DNA of 64,000 bases from the NCBI GenBank assembly GCA_945888515.1, contig CAMDAD010000001.1, forward strand, positions 62,001 through 126,000, in the 5' to 3' direction. The notes beneath the pieces were generated by a model, which worked only from the letters and a program-made list of their open reading frames with translations, had not been told where the DNA came from and ran no database searches. The position numbers and the translations under genes are program-made. This stretch comes from Akkermansia muciniphila (GTDB lineage: Bacteria > Verrucomicrobiota > Verrucomicrobiia > Verrucomicrobiales > Akkermansiaceae). Of the stretch, positions 22,201 to 32,071 are shown piece after piece; positions within the stretch are counted from its first letter, which is position 1, and each line of letters opens with the position of its first letter.

Positions 22201-25200
22201 TCAATTATCAAGAGGGGTGATGGGAAGTGCGATCACGCGATAGAATCGGGACGGAACATCTCGGGGATGGCTCATTGTTTTGGGCGCGCCGTTGTCAATC
22301 CATTGCGTCTTGTTCGCATTCGCAGTCACGGTGGGTGCAACACGAATCCATGTAGACAAGTCATGACTGTATTCCACGGCGTAGGAAGCACCTACCACCG
22401 AAGTCCATTCGATCAATGAGTCACCATTGAATAGCCTGATAAAGTTTACCGTAGGCGCATCGGTATTAGGAGCCTTGTTGGGCGGCAATGGCGTTGTCGT
22501 CGGTGGCACCAACGTATCCGTTGTGTAAACAGGATTCGGAAGAACCGCACCCTTACCGCCATTCGTGGAACTCAGTGGTTGATACAGCACCTCGATAGTG
22601 AAGGTAACAGAATCTCCATTTTCACCATTCTTGGATAAGATTCCGTCGTAACGTATTCCCCCACCCTGATCATTCGAATTGAACAGCGTAGCGCCTGGAA
22701 TCAACGTGACTTGAAAACGGAATCCATGAATCGCATGAGCATGCAAGTTCTCCGCTTCGATTTGCTGCTTGTAAAGTCCCGATTGACGGTCCAAGCGCAG
22801 TTCGGTCAGTGGGGTAAACTTGATTGCCTTGTAGCTCATCACATTGACAACAAAGAGCACTTGGTCCGGATCGATGCCAGGCGCGGTCGCCTCAACCACC
22901 ACCGGGTATTTGTTATCAGCACCGACCGCTGTATCATACACGGCAGGAACAACAAAAGCGAGATTGATTACGCCAGTGTCCACATAACTGCCTGCATCCA
23001 CTCCACCAACGACTCCGTAAGAACTGAATCCATTGAAATAGTCGCTGTAAGGAGAAATGACAGTAGTCCCTTCCATGACATAAAGCTCCACCACGCGATC
23101 CGGCACACGGGCCGTTCCTGCGTAGTCGCCACCGCCGGTATTGCTTGCCACCAGTTGGAAAATCTCCGTGCCTTCCTCGATGCCATCATTGACAAGCGCG
23201 ACACGAACTTGCAATTGACCACTTTCGGGAAGCGTAATGAATCCATCGACATAAGGCACCCACGATACTCCATCGAAGTATTCGATTCCAGGACCGTAGT
23301 CATTTTGTTTCGCTGTTGCCTCCTCGGTGCGGAGTGACACTTGCTGATTCGATGCTCCTGTGACGGTAAAGACAGCAAAACCGAGGCTCTCATGGACTGT
23401 AAGATCCGTAACGGTCAGAGGACGATCGTCGTCAAGAGGCTGCCCTGGCGGAAGAGCGGACACACCTGTCGTATTTTCCTCAGCAAAATAATTACCCGAA
23501 CCATTATCGAAAATGGTTCCCACACCCTCTTCCTGAGGACTTGGTTTACCGCCAGTATTTGTGGCTACGACACGGAATGTTTCGGGGCCGTCAGTTTTTA
23601 ACTCTTTCTCGGGAGACAGAGCCACGCGCACTAGCAACTTGCCAGTATTGTTCAGTTTGACGGGAACGCCTGATGAGTATACCACCCATTTACTACCATC
23701 GTAGTAGTGAAGGACTTCGAGTCCGCTGCTTTGTCCAGGACCATCCTGATCCGTCAGACTGAGCATGACTTGTTGACTAGCCGCGCCTATAACGGTGAAG
23801 ATAGCATACGGAGAACCTTCGTTGACGTCCACGACATCGATGCTCAGCACGCGGTCATCATCGAGGATGATGTTTTCGTCGAGTAGCTCCTGGGGAGTTG
23901 CGGGGTCGAGTGCGTCATCGATCCAGTAGTCGCCGGTGCCGTCGTCGTAGATGGTGCCGACTCCGTCTTCTTTGGCGCTCGCTTTACCGCCGGTGTTTGT
24001 TGCGACCAGACGGAAGGTTTCTGGTCCATCGACGTCGGTTTCTTGCTCGGGAGCAATCGCCACTCGCACACGCAGGCTTCCGGTGTTGTTCAGATTCACG
24101 ACATCACCTGTGTTGTAAACAACCCACTTCGTGCCGTCGTAGTATTGCAAGCCGGTAAGGTCTTTGCCGTCGGCGTTTTGATCTGCGAGGCTGAGTGTGA
24201 GTTGTTGGTTGGCTGCGCCGGTGATGGTGAACACGGCGAAAGGAGAACCTTCGTTGACGTCCACCACATCGATGCTCAGCACGCGGTCGTCATCGAGGAT
24301 GATGTTTTCATCGAGTAGTTCTTGGGGAGTTGCGGGGTCGAGTGCGTCATCGATCCAGTAGTCGCCGGTCCCGTCGTCGTAGATGGTGCCAACGCCGTCT
24401 TCTTTGGCGCTCGCTTTGCCGCCGGTGTTCGTTGCGACCAGACGGAACGTTTCCGGTCCATCGACGTCGGTTTCTTGCTCGGGAGCAATCGCCACTCGGA
24501 CACGCAGGCTTCCGGTGTTGTTCAGATTCACCACATCACCTGTGTTGTAAACGACCCATTTGGTGCCGTCGTAGTATTGCAAGCCGGTAAGATCTTTGCC
24601 GTCGGCGTTTTGATCCGCGAGGCTGAGTGTGAGTTTTTGGTTCGCCGCACCGGTGATGGTGAAGACAGCGAAAGTTGAGCCTTCGTTGACGTCCACCACA
24701 TCGATGCTCAGCACGCGGTCGTCATCGAGGATGATGTTTTCGTCGAGTAGTTCCTGGGGAGTCGCGGGGTCGAGAGCATCCTCGATCCAGTAGTCGCCGG
24801 TGCCGTCGTCGTAGATGGTGCCGACTCCGTCTTCTTTCGCACTGGCTTTACCGCCGGTGTTCGTTGCCACCAAACGGAACGTTTCGGGTCCATCGACGTC
24901 GGTTTCTTGCTCGGGAGCAATCGCCACTCGCACACGGAGAGTGCCGGTGTTGTTCAAGTTCACCACATTACCTGTGTTGTAAACGACCCACTTCGTGCCG
25001 TCGTAGTATTGCAACCCGGTAAGGTCTTTGCCGTCGGCGTTTTGATCCGCGAGGCTGAGTGTGAGTTGTTGATTGGCCGCGCCAGTGATGGTGAAGACAG
25101 CATACGGGGAACCTTCGTTGACGTCCACGACGTCGATGCTCAGCACGCGGTCGTCATCGAGGATGATGTTTTCGTCGAGTAGTTCCTGGGGAGTCGCGGG

Positions 25201-28200
25201 GTCGAGCGCGTCATCGATCCAGTAGTCGCCGGTGCCGTCGTCGTTGATCGTGCCAACGCCGTCTTCTTTGGCGCTCGCTTTGCCGCCGGTGTTCGTTGCC
25301 ACCAAGCGGAAGGTTTCGGGTCCATCGACGTCGGTTTCTTGCTCGGGAGCAATCGTCACTCGGACACGCAGGCTTCCGGTGTTGTTCAGATTCACGACGT
25401 CACCTGTGTTGTAAACAACCCACTTCGTGCCGTCGTAGTATTGCAAGCCGGTAAGGTCTTTGCCGTCGGCGTTTTGATCCGCGAGGCTGAGTGTGAGTTT
25501 TTGATTGGCCGCGCCGGTGATGGTGAAGACAGCGAAAGGTGAGCCTTCGTTGACGTCCACGACATCGATGCTCAGCACGCGGTCGTCATCGAGGATGATG
25601 TTTTCGTCGAGTAGCTCCTGGGGAGTCGCGGGGTCGAGTGCGTCATCGATCCAGTAATCGCCGGTGCCGTCGTCGTAGATCGTGCCGACGCCGTCTTCTT
25701 TGGCGCTCGCTTTGCCGCCGGTGTTCGTTGCGACCAAGCGGAAGGTTTCGGGTCCATCGACGTCGGTTTCTTGCTCGGGAGCAATCGCCACTCGCACACG
25801 GAGAGTGCCGGTGTTGTTCAAATTCACGACGTCACCTGTGTTGTAAACGACCCACTTCGTGCCGTCGTAGTATTGCAAGCCGGTAAGGTCTTTGCCGTCG
25901 GCGTTTTGATCCGCGAGGCTGAGTGTGAGTTGTTGATTGGCCGCGCCGGTGATGGTGAACACGGCGAAAGGAGAACCTTCGTTGACGTCCACCACATCGA
26001 TGCTCAGCACGCGGTCGTCATCGAGGATGATGTTTTCGTCGAGCAGTTCTTGGGGAGTAGCGGGGTCGAGAGCATCGTCGATCCAGTAGTCGCCGGTGCC
26101 GTCGTCGATAATCGTGCCGATGCCAGTTGCGGAAGTAATGCCCGGCTGAGTCGCCGTCAGCGTAAATGTCTCCGCATTTTCAAAATCCGTATCTTGCGTG
26201 ATCGCCACCCGCACCGATAAAACCCCTCCTGCGGGAAGCGCGACTTCGGAATTGGCCGTGTAATCCACCCAGATCAGACCGTTGAAATACTGCAACTGTG
26301 TTCCTAAGTCTGTGCCCAAGGTTGCATCACGATCTGTCGACGCGATCGTATTGCCGAGGGAAAGTGTCACCTTTTCACCTGCCACTCCACCCACTGCAAA
26401 CACCGCACGAGGCGACGCTTCGTTCACCGTCACGCTGGAGACCGTCAACCTGCGGTCATCATCCAAAACAGGATAACCCGCATCCGTGGGGAGACTCGGA
26501 GTGGATGTGTTGTTTTCTGTTAGGAAAATATCGCCAGTTCCGTCATCTTTGATTGTGCCGATACCCGTAGCTGATGTTCCCCCTGTGTTAGTGGCAATCA
26601 GAGTAAATGTCTCGGCGTTCTCAAAATCCGTATCCTGCGTGATCGCCACCCGAACCAACAAGACGCCGCCCACGGGAATCGTGACTTGCGCATTGGCGGT
26701 GTAATCCACCCAACTGACACCGTTGAAAATCTGCAACTGCGTGGCCAAATCCGTGCCCAGGGTCGCGTCACGATCCGTCGATGCACTGGTGTTACCCAAA
26801 GCGAGCGTCGCTTTCTGGCCTGCGGTTCCGCTCACTTCAAACACCGCGCGCGGCGATGCTTCGTTCACTGTCACACTAGAGACAGTGAGCGGCGGGTCAA
26901 CAACCGCGCCTGGACCCACCAAAAGCCATGTGCTCGTATCGGCTGTGTTCGTATTGTCAAAAGAACCGCCGGAAAGATCACTCGACGAGTTCTGATCGTG
27001 CCAGAGGAACTTGCTCTTGTCGAGAGAACTGGACTGCGATGACCATGCCCTGACTCCCGCACTCGCAAGGGCTGCAGTCAAACTCAATTTGCTTCGTGAA
27101 ATCGCGATCTCGAGTTGTCCACCGTTCACTCGAAACCAAGTGTCTTGCGAACTGAGAGACACATTCGTGTCATAGCCATCCCCTTTGGTCCCACTGCTGA
27201 TGTTTGAGGTAGTGATGCTAGAGCCGCCAACATCATTATTTGCATCTCGATAAAGCGAAAACCTAGACTGATTGTTAGTCCAAGCAGTCTGCGATAGAGT
27301 CCCATCTTCCTCGTGGAGATATTGCACCCAAAAGTCCGGACGGACATCCGTGGCTTTATCAACCTCAAGTTCGTAATAATAATAACCTTTATTGATGATC
27401 CCATTGACGGTCATCTTGAATATGATGAAATCGTCATTGTAGGTCAAATCTACTTGCTTGATGTCAAAGTTTCTCGGACCTCCGTTGGAAGTGTTACTGA
27501 ATAACAAGTTTTCATATACATCAGACGCGTAACTTTGCTCCGTGCCTGCGTTTCCAGGCAAATCAGAGGTAGCTTGCCCGTGGGCTGGGTTGGTTCCGTA
27601 TGATGAGAAAAAATAATCGGATTGGGTGCTTTGGGGCGTCCAAGTCGACGGTGGAGTCGCCGCTTCCACCGCAATCGGCATCCCGTCGATACTCAATACG
27701 CGATGGTCGGAGGGCGTAGAGGAACGAGCCATGGCGATTTGGGGAGTGAGCATCCGCTGGGTAAGCGCATGGGCGAAAGCTTTACCTTCGTCACCACAAG
27801 TGTCGGTCTGGTCGTTCAATCGACGATCGATCGCGTGACCCAATTCCTCCAGTATGACCGTTTCGAGCGCATCAGCCGAGGATCTTTCCGCCCACTGGCT
27901 GTTTATGTAGATTCTCTCCGTGTGCGAGTGGCTATCAGAAGCATAAGCCGCGAACAATCCGGCCATTTCCTCGTGTTTTCTGACGTCAAAATCCAGTGCA
28001 AAGCCCTTGCCGGCCATCAGATCGCTTCTCAACTCGGTGAGACGTTTCTCAAACAATTCGTGTGGTGTGCCTGTGTTGCCATAAATCTGCCTCAGCAGCT
28101 CAGAAAATTCTTCGTTGGCGGCCTTCTGGACTAAGAGACGATGAGTAACCTCAAGGGAATCGCACACCGCTTGACGTGACGCAGTTGAAACGCCTGCACC

Positions 28201-28356
28201 GATCACATTCATCGACCCAACGCGCATGGGAACAGCCCATGACTGCGAGCCATCCATGCGCCCATCGCGGGTTTTTTTCGCGAAAAACGCCATCGCCAGC
28301 GCTAGCCCTAGCAGGGCAAATAGACGAGTATACCAGTGGAAAACGATTAATTTCAT
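22201..28356 (-). CDS. Giant secreted Calx-beta repeat protein (2051 aa)
   Basis: The N-terminus has a signal anchor (LFALLGLALAMAFFAKK). Around residues 110-210 a conserved block with VILEELGHAIDRRLN and GDEG looks like the EExGHxxD module seen at the head of other large bacterial surface proteins. Residues ~240-490 look like an all-beta domain. About nine Calx-beta-like domains follow: two LTVSSVTVNEASP types, six IDVVDVNEGS types of which five are nearly identical, and one LTVTDLTVHES type. The end (YAVEYSHDLSTW...RFYRV) is a C-terminal beta domain common in Verrucomicrobia. Acidic DDD motifs suggest calcium binding. It is probably a cell-surface adhesin or matrix protein. Confidence 0.75.
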   Translation of the reverse strand: MKLIVFHWYTRLFALLGLALAMAFFAKKTRDGRMDGSQSWAVPMRVGSMNVIGAGVSTASRQAVCDSLEVTHRLLVQKAANEEFSELLRQIYGNTGTPHELFEKRLTELRSDLMAGKGFALDFDVRKHEEMAGLFAAYASDSHSHTERIYINSQWAERSSADALETVILEELGHAIDRRLNDQTDTCGDEGKAFAHALTQRMLTPQIAMARSSTPSDHRVLSIDGMPIAVEAATPPSTWTPQSTQSDYFFSSYGTNPAHGQATSDLPGNAGTEQSYASDVYENLLFSNTSNGGPRNFDIKQVDLTYNDDFIIFKMTVNGIINKGYYYYELEVDKATDVRPDFWVQYLHEEDGTLSQTAWTNNQSRFSLYRDANNDVGGSSITTSNISSGTKGDGYDTNVSLSSQDTWFRVNGGQLEIAISRSKLSLTAALASAGVRAWSSQSSSLDKSKFLWHDQNSSSDLSGGSFDNTNTADTSTWLLVGPGAVVDPPLTVSSVTVNEASPRAVFEVSGTAGQKATLALGNTSASTDRDATLGTDLATQLQIFNGVSWVDYTANAQVTIPVGGVLLVRVAITQDTDFENAETFTLIATNTGGTSATGIGTIKDDGTGDIFLTENNTSTPSLPTDAGYPVLDDDRRLTVSSVTVNEASPRAVFAVGGVAGEKVTLSLGNTIASTDRDATLGTDLGTQLQYFNGLIWVDYTANSEVALPAGGVLSVRVAITQDTDFENAETFTLTATQPGITSATGIGTIIDDGTGDYWIDDALDPATPQELLDENIILDDDRVLSIDVVDVNEGSPFAVFTITGAANQQLTLSLADQNADGKDLTGLQYYDGTKWVVYNTGDVVNLNNTGTLRVRVAIAPEQETDVDGPETFRLVATNTGGKASAKEDGVGTIYDDGTGDYWIDDALDPATPQELLDENIILDDDRVLSIDVVDVNEGSPFAVFTITGAANQKLTLSLADQNADGKDLTGLQYYDGTKWVVYNTGDVVNLNNTGSLRVRVTIAPEQETDVDGPETFRLVATNTGGKASAKEDGVGTINDDGTGDYWIDDALDPATPQELLDENIILDDDRVLSIDVVDVNEGSPYAVFTITGAANQQLTLSLADQNADGKDLTGLQYYDGTKWVVYNTGNVVNLNNTGTLRVRVAIAPEQETDVDGPETFRLVATNTGGKASAKEDGVGTIYDDGTGDYWIEDALDPATPQELLDENIILDDDRVLSIDVVDVNEGSTFAVFTITGAANQKLTLSLADQNADGKDLTGLQYYDGTKWVVYNTGDVVNLNNTGSLRVRVAIAPEQETDVDGPETFRLVATNTGGKASAKEDGVGTIYDDGTGDYWIDDALDPATPQELLDENIILDDDRVLSIDVVDVNEGSPFAVFTITGAANQQLTLSLADQNADGKDLTGLQYYDGTKWVVYNTGDVVNLNNTGSLRVRVAIAPEQETDVDGPETFRLVATNTGGKASAKEDGVGTIYDDGTGDYWIDDALDPATPQELLDENIILDDDRVLSIDVVDVNEGSPYAIFTVIGAASQQVMLSLTDQDGPGQSSGLEVLHYYDGSKWVVYSSGVPVKLNNTGKLLVRVALSPEKELKTDGPETFRVVATNTGGKPSPQEEGVGTIFDNGSGNYFAEENTTGVSALPPGQPLDDDRPLTVTDLTVHESLGFAVFTVTGASNQQVSLRTEEATAKQNDYGPGIEYFDGVSWVPYVDGFITLPESGQLQVRVALVNDGIEEGTEIFQLVASNTGGGDYAGTARVPDRVVELYVMEGTTVISPYSDYFNGFSSYGVVGGVDAGSYVDTGVINLAFVVPAVYDTAVGADNKYPVVVEATAPGIDPDQVLFVVNVMSYKAIKFTPLTELRLDRQSGLYKQQIEAENLHAHAIHGFRFQVTLIPGATLFNSNDQGGGIRYDGILSKNGENGDSVTFTIEVLYQPLSSTNGGKGAVLPNPVYTTDTLVPPTTTPLPPNKAPNTDAPTVNFIRLFNGDSLIEWTSVVGASYAVEYSHDLSTWIRVAPTVTANANKTQWIDNGAPKTMSHPRDVPSRFYRVIALPITPLDN
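23824..25984 (-). repeat. 432-bp tandem repeat, 5 near-identical copies
   Basis: The segment GACGTCCAC...CATCGATGCTCAGCACGC recurs at 23824, 24256, 24688, 25120, 25552 and 25984, exactly 432 bp apart, giving five 144-codon units. Neighbouring copies differ at few bases, so they were recently duplicated or are being homogenised. The unit encodes one Calx-beta domain plus a linker (GTGDYWIDDALDPATPQELL). Confidence 0.9.
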
Positions 28357-28381
28357 AAGTAGGGGTGAAAAAGTGTAGATT

Positions 28382-28398
28382 AGTAGAAGGATTCTACT
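28382..28398. promoter_or_regulatory. Inverted repeat AGTAGAA-GGA-TTCTACT
   Basis: Perfect 7-bp arms, 26 bp upstream of the giant-protein start. It may be an operator or mRNA leader hairpin. Otherwise 28357-28589 shows no gene. Confidence 0.35.
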
Positions 28399-28589
28399 TT
28401 GGGGTAAGGCGTGAAAGGGTAATTTTCCGTTTGCCGTCTTGTCAAGTCATTAATTTTTCGCTTCCGATAGTCTTAGTAGCATGAAAATGGCTTCGATTTG
28501 CCACGTTCGACGATTCAGAGCAGCTCTCGTTACCACAGTTCACCAGAACACCAAGAAGTAATCTTCGTGGGAATCAGTGGACGAAATGT

Positions 28590-29663
28590 TCAAATCGCCT
28601 CCGAAACTCCTTCCGCTGCCTCCCTGATCAAGCGCAGTTGCCCGCAAGCGGCTTCGATGTCATGTCCTTTCTCCAGGCGCAGGGTGGCGGTGACTCCAGC
28701 TTTCACAAGAATGTTACGAAATGCTTGGCAATGCGAGATTTCTGGTCGTTTCCACGGCAATCCCTCGACGGTATTGTAAGGGATGAGGTTCACCTTTGCT
28801 TGGAGAGACCGCGCATGAGTCGCCAGAATGCGTGCTTGCTCGAGGTCATCGTTGATCCCCTCAATCAATATATATTCGAGTGTCAAATGCTGTTTTTTTT
28901 GCGCATTCCACTCGTGCAGAGCCTCGAACAGTTGGGCAGTCGGATATTTTCGATTTACCGGCATGATCAGATCACGGACAGCGTCAGTGGCGCCGTGAAG
29001 CGAGATCGCCAAGCGGATCTGCCGCGGGTGACACGACAATTCGCGGATCTGTGGCACCAATCCCGACGTCGAAATTGTCAGGTGCCTTGCCCCCAGATTC
29101 AGTCCCCAAGGCGACGTGATCAGCTCGATCGCGCGAAGAAGATTTTTGCTATTAGCGAGCGGTTCGCCCATGCCCATGAAAACAAGGTTGTCGATGCGAT
29201 CCCCCGCAAGCATTTCTGTCTGCAAAACCTGCGCGGCGATCTCCGCGGCGCTTAGATTGCGTGTGAAGCCCGCCAGACCAGAGGCGCAGAACTTGCAACC
29301 GTAAGCACAGCCGACTTGGGACGAAACGCAAAGGGTGAGCCGGTCCGCCCGCCCACCATACAGCGCGGGGTTGGCAGGAATGAGAACACTCTCGATGTAG
29401 CGGCCATCGTGAAGCTTGTAGAGCATCTTGCGCGTGGTATCGATCGATCCCAGTTCGCGAGCTGGCGTCAATGGGTAGAGAGTGAAATTTTCGTCAAGGT
29501 AGGCGCGCAATGCTCTCGGCAGATTGCTCATCGCATCGATCGTGGCCGGGCGTTTTTTCCACACCCAATCGAGGATCTGATCCGCGCGATAGCCCGGATG
29601 TCCATGCTCCGTGAGATGGGCGACCAGTTCCTCTTTGGTGATTCCGAGTAGCGAAGGTTTCAT
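28590..29663 (-). CDS. rlmN: 23S rRNA/tRNA adenine-C2 methyltransferase RlmN
   Basis: 357 residues from ATG 29663. It is a radical SAM enzyme with the cluster motif CAYGCKFC (CxxxCxxC); the Cys in the C-terminal segment HDIEAACGQLR and another in the core form the methylating pair. It methylates A2503 of 23S rRNA and A37 of some tRNAs. It ends about 230 bp from the giant-protein gene and starts 11 bp after lpxK. Confidence 0.95.
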   Translation of the reverse strand: MKPSLLGITKEELVAHLTEHGHPGYRADQILDWVWKKRPATIDAMSNLPRALRAYLDENFTLYPLTPARELGSIDTTRKMLYKLHDGRYIESVLIPANPALYGGRADRLTLCVSSQVGCAYGCKFCASGLAGFTRNLSAAEIAAQVLQTEMLAGDRIDNLVFMGMGEPLANSKNLLRAIELITSPWGLNLGARHLTISTSGLVPQIRELSCHPRQIRLAISLHGATDAVRDLIMPVNRKYPTAQLFEALHEWNAQKKQHLTLEYILIEGINDDLEQARILATHARSLQAKVNLIPYNTVEGLPWKRPEISHCQAFRNILVKAGVTATLRLEKGHDIEAACGQLRLIREAAEGVSEAI

Positions 29664-29673
29664 AAAAAATGTG

Positions 29674-30906
29674 TTAGCCTGCGTAGGCGAGCCGATGGCG
29701 GAGGACAGGATTACCATGCGCGGCGGGCTGGCAAAGATGATCGATCATGTGCTGCCAATGTTCCTGGCCCGATAGGATCTCCACCTCAATCCGCAGAAAC
29801 CAGACAGGAACTTCTGCCAACATACTGCGGGGATAACGCACGGCATCTTTTTCTGTTAATACGATCATATCCAGATCCCGCTCGAGGCAGCGCTGAGTGA
29901 ACTTTTCGATTTCACGACTGGAAAAACGGTGATGGTCCGAGAACCGCTTTTTGACATCCACACGTGCTCCTAGTTTTACGAGAGAGTTTTCAAAGTTTTC
30001 TGGTACTGCGATGCCCGACAAAGCCGCGATGTGTTTCCCTTGGAGATAATCGAGAGACTCCCGCTCGAATGTGGCGAGATTCTCGAGGTGCTTCGGCCCG
30101 TGGGTAGTGATGATGATCGGAGCGGTGGCATTGTAGCGGCGGATTTTTTTGATTAGGGCGCCATGATCCGAACCATCCGATTTTGTGAGAATGATGTAAT
30201 GGGCGCGAGAGAGATTGCCGCGAGGCTCGCGCAATGTTCCCGCTGGTAGCATCGCACCGGTGCCAAAGGGCGTATTCGCATCCACCAAACACAAATCCAA
30301 TCCGCGCGACATGCGCAGATATTGCATACCGTCATCGAGGATCAGCGTATCCGAACCCAGCTCCTCAATGGCAAAACGCGCGGACTTCACGCGGTCGCGA
30401 TCGACCAATACCGCCACGCCATCCAGATTTCTCGCTAGCATGAACGGCTCATCGCCGGCAAATTTCGAATCTAACAAAATTGCGCGTCCGGTAGAAACGA
30501 TCTTGGGCATCGCCTCCGCTTTGACTTTTTGCCCGGAAGGAGAAGTCCATTTTTGTGATTCTGCTAGGGCCTTGCTTTTATAGCCGCGTGAGAGAATCGC
30601 CACCTGCCGTCGCCGATCCCGAAGCGTGCGGGCGAGTAGCTCCACCACAGGGGTTTTTCCTGTGCCACCGACTGTGAGGTTGCCCACCGAAATCGTCAGC
30701 GTGCCCATGTGGTGACGCTCCTTATAGTCGTTTAGGAACAAAAATTTCCGCGTCTGTATGATCATGCGATAGATCCCCGAGAGAGCGCGCAAGGCACAGC
30801 GAGTGAGAAAAGCGCGGAATCCGCGCACGCGTCCGAAAATCACGTCAGAAGCCCAACGCTCAAATTCATCGATCATTTCCTTCACCAGCCCCATCGTTAC
30901 TTGCAT
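29674..30906 (-). CDS. lpxK: Tetraacyldisaccharide 4'-kinase
   Basis: 410 residues from ATG 30906. The P-loop NLTVGGTGKTPVVELL (about residues 75-90) with an amphipathic N-terminal helix, plus ILDDGMQYLRMSR and TEKDAVRYP, are LpxK signatures. It phosphorylates the lipid A precursor at the inner membrane, which shows a lipopolysaccharide-type outer membrane. It is slightly longer than the usual ~330-350 residues. Confidence 0.93.
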   Translation of the reverse strand: MQVTMGLVKEMIDEFERWASDVIFGRVRGFRAFLTRCALRALSGIYRMIIQTRKFLFLNDYKERHHMGTLTISVGNLTVGGTGKTPVVELLARTLRDRRRQVAILSRGYKSKALAESQKWTSPSGQKVKAEAMPKIVSTGRAILLDSKFAGDEPFMLARNLDGVAVLVDRDRVKSARFAIEELGSDTLILDDGMQYLRMSRGLDLCLVDANTPFGTGAMLPAGTLREPRGNLSRAHYIILTKSDGSDHGALIKKIRRYNATAPIIITTHGPKHLENLATFERESLDYLQGKHIAALSGIAVPENFENSLVKLGARVDVKKRFSDHHRFSSREIEKFTQRCLERDLDMIVLTEKDAVRYPRSMLAEVPVWFLRIEVEILSGQEHWQHMIDHLCQPAAHGNPVLRHRLAYAG

Positions 30907-31085
30907 TGCCCATCATGAAAAGGCAAAATTGCGCGACGGACGGAACCACGGGGTCGACGCCTAACACGATTATCGCGGATTGGAACAAGACCGCCAACAA
31001 CCATGGCGCTTTCTCTCAGCGGTCTCGCCCCACCCAGCACCCTGAAAAAACTGGACTAGCTTGATTCTGTGGTGTTGAATTTGTC
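30907..31085. promoter_or_regulatory. Divergent promoter region lpxK / rph
   Basis: 180 bp between divergent genes. It must hold both promoters; no clear operator was seen. Confidence 0.4.
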
Positions 31086-31871
31086 ATGACTCGACCCGAT
31101 GCCCGACACGCTGACCAATTACGCGAGGTTTCTTTTACTCCCAACGTAGCTCCCTACGCCCAAGGCTCGGTTTTAGTTTCCTTCGGTAATACCCGCGTGA
31201 TCTGTGCTTGCACCATCGAGGAAGACGTGCCTCGTTGGATGAAGCAACAAGGCGTGAAAGGCGGATGGCTGACAGCGGAATACTCCATGCTCCCCTACTC
31301 CACTCTTGAGCGCAAACAGCGTGACATCACCAAAGGCAAGATCGATGGGCGATCCTCCGAAATTCAGCGACTGATCGGCAGGGCCCTGCGCGCAGTGGTC
31401 GATCTGAAAAAAATTGGTCAACGCACCTTGTGGATCGACTGCGATGTGCTCCAGGCCGATGGCGGCACGCGTACGGCATCCATCACCGGTGCCTGTGTCG
31501 CCACCGCTATCGCCTGCAATCGCCTGATGGCAGCTGGAAAAATCAAGGATTTTCCGCTGACGCAACTCGTCGCCGCGGTATCGTGCGGCGTGTTTGAGAA
31601 CGTGCCGGTTCTCGACCTAAACTACCTCGAAGATAAAGCGGCTACCGTCGATTTCAACGTCGTCATGACGGAGAGAGGCAAGTTTGTCGAAGTTCAGGGC
31701 AGCGGTGAGGAAGCCGTTTTTTCCAGTGAGGAAATGGCAGCCATGCTCGACTTGGCGAAAACGGGAATCGCCGCATTGATCGATCGCCAAAAACAAGCCA
31801 TCCTCGCCGCCGATCGCGTGAAGCCAGACGCGCTCCAGGACCTAGCTCAAGCGTTTGGCACGGGACGTTAG
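31086..31871 (+). CDS. rph: Ribonuclease PH
   Basis: 261 residues, slightly longer than the usual ~240. The N-terminal TRPDARHADQLREVSFTPN is standard; GRSSEIQRLIGRALR and the phosphate-binding TRTASITGACVA are present. It trims tRNA 3' ends by phosphorolysis. It is followed by prs on the same strand. Confidence 0.97.
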   Translation: MTRPDARHADQLREVSFTPNVAPYAQGSVLVSFGNTRVICACTIEEDVPRWMKQQGVKGGWLTAEYSMLPYSTLERKQRDITKGKIDGRSSEIQRLIGRALRAVVDLKKIGQRTLWIDCDVLQADGGTRTASITGACVATAIACNRLMAAGKIKDFPLTQLVAAVSCGVFENVPVLDLNYLEDKAATVDFNVVMTERGKFVEVQGSGEEAVFSSEEMAAMLDLAKTGIAALIDRQKQAILAADRVKPDALQDLAQAFGTGR

Positions 31872-32071
31872 AGAGCGGATCAGGAGCTTGCATCTCAGGG
31901 AAGAGATTCTTTTGTTGCACGAGCACCTTCAAAAAGAAGAGCTTCATGAGCTTTGGCTCAACACACCGCAGCGCTTCAATGAGTGGTAAGACAAACCCCG
32001 CCAAAAAAGTTTCCCTGAATCACAGCGAAAGATTGCACATACGCGATCGCTTGTGCATGCTGGCCCCGCGC

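Noticed and set aside
22711-23337. Plus-strand frames opposite the giant protein
   Set aside because: These frames copy the repeat structure of the Calx-beta gene and have no motif or ribosome site of their own.
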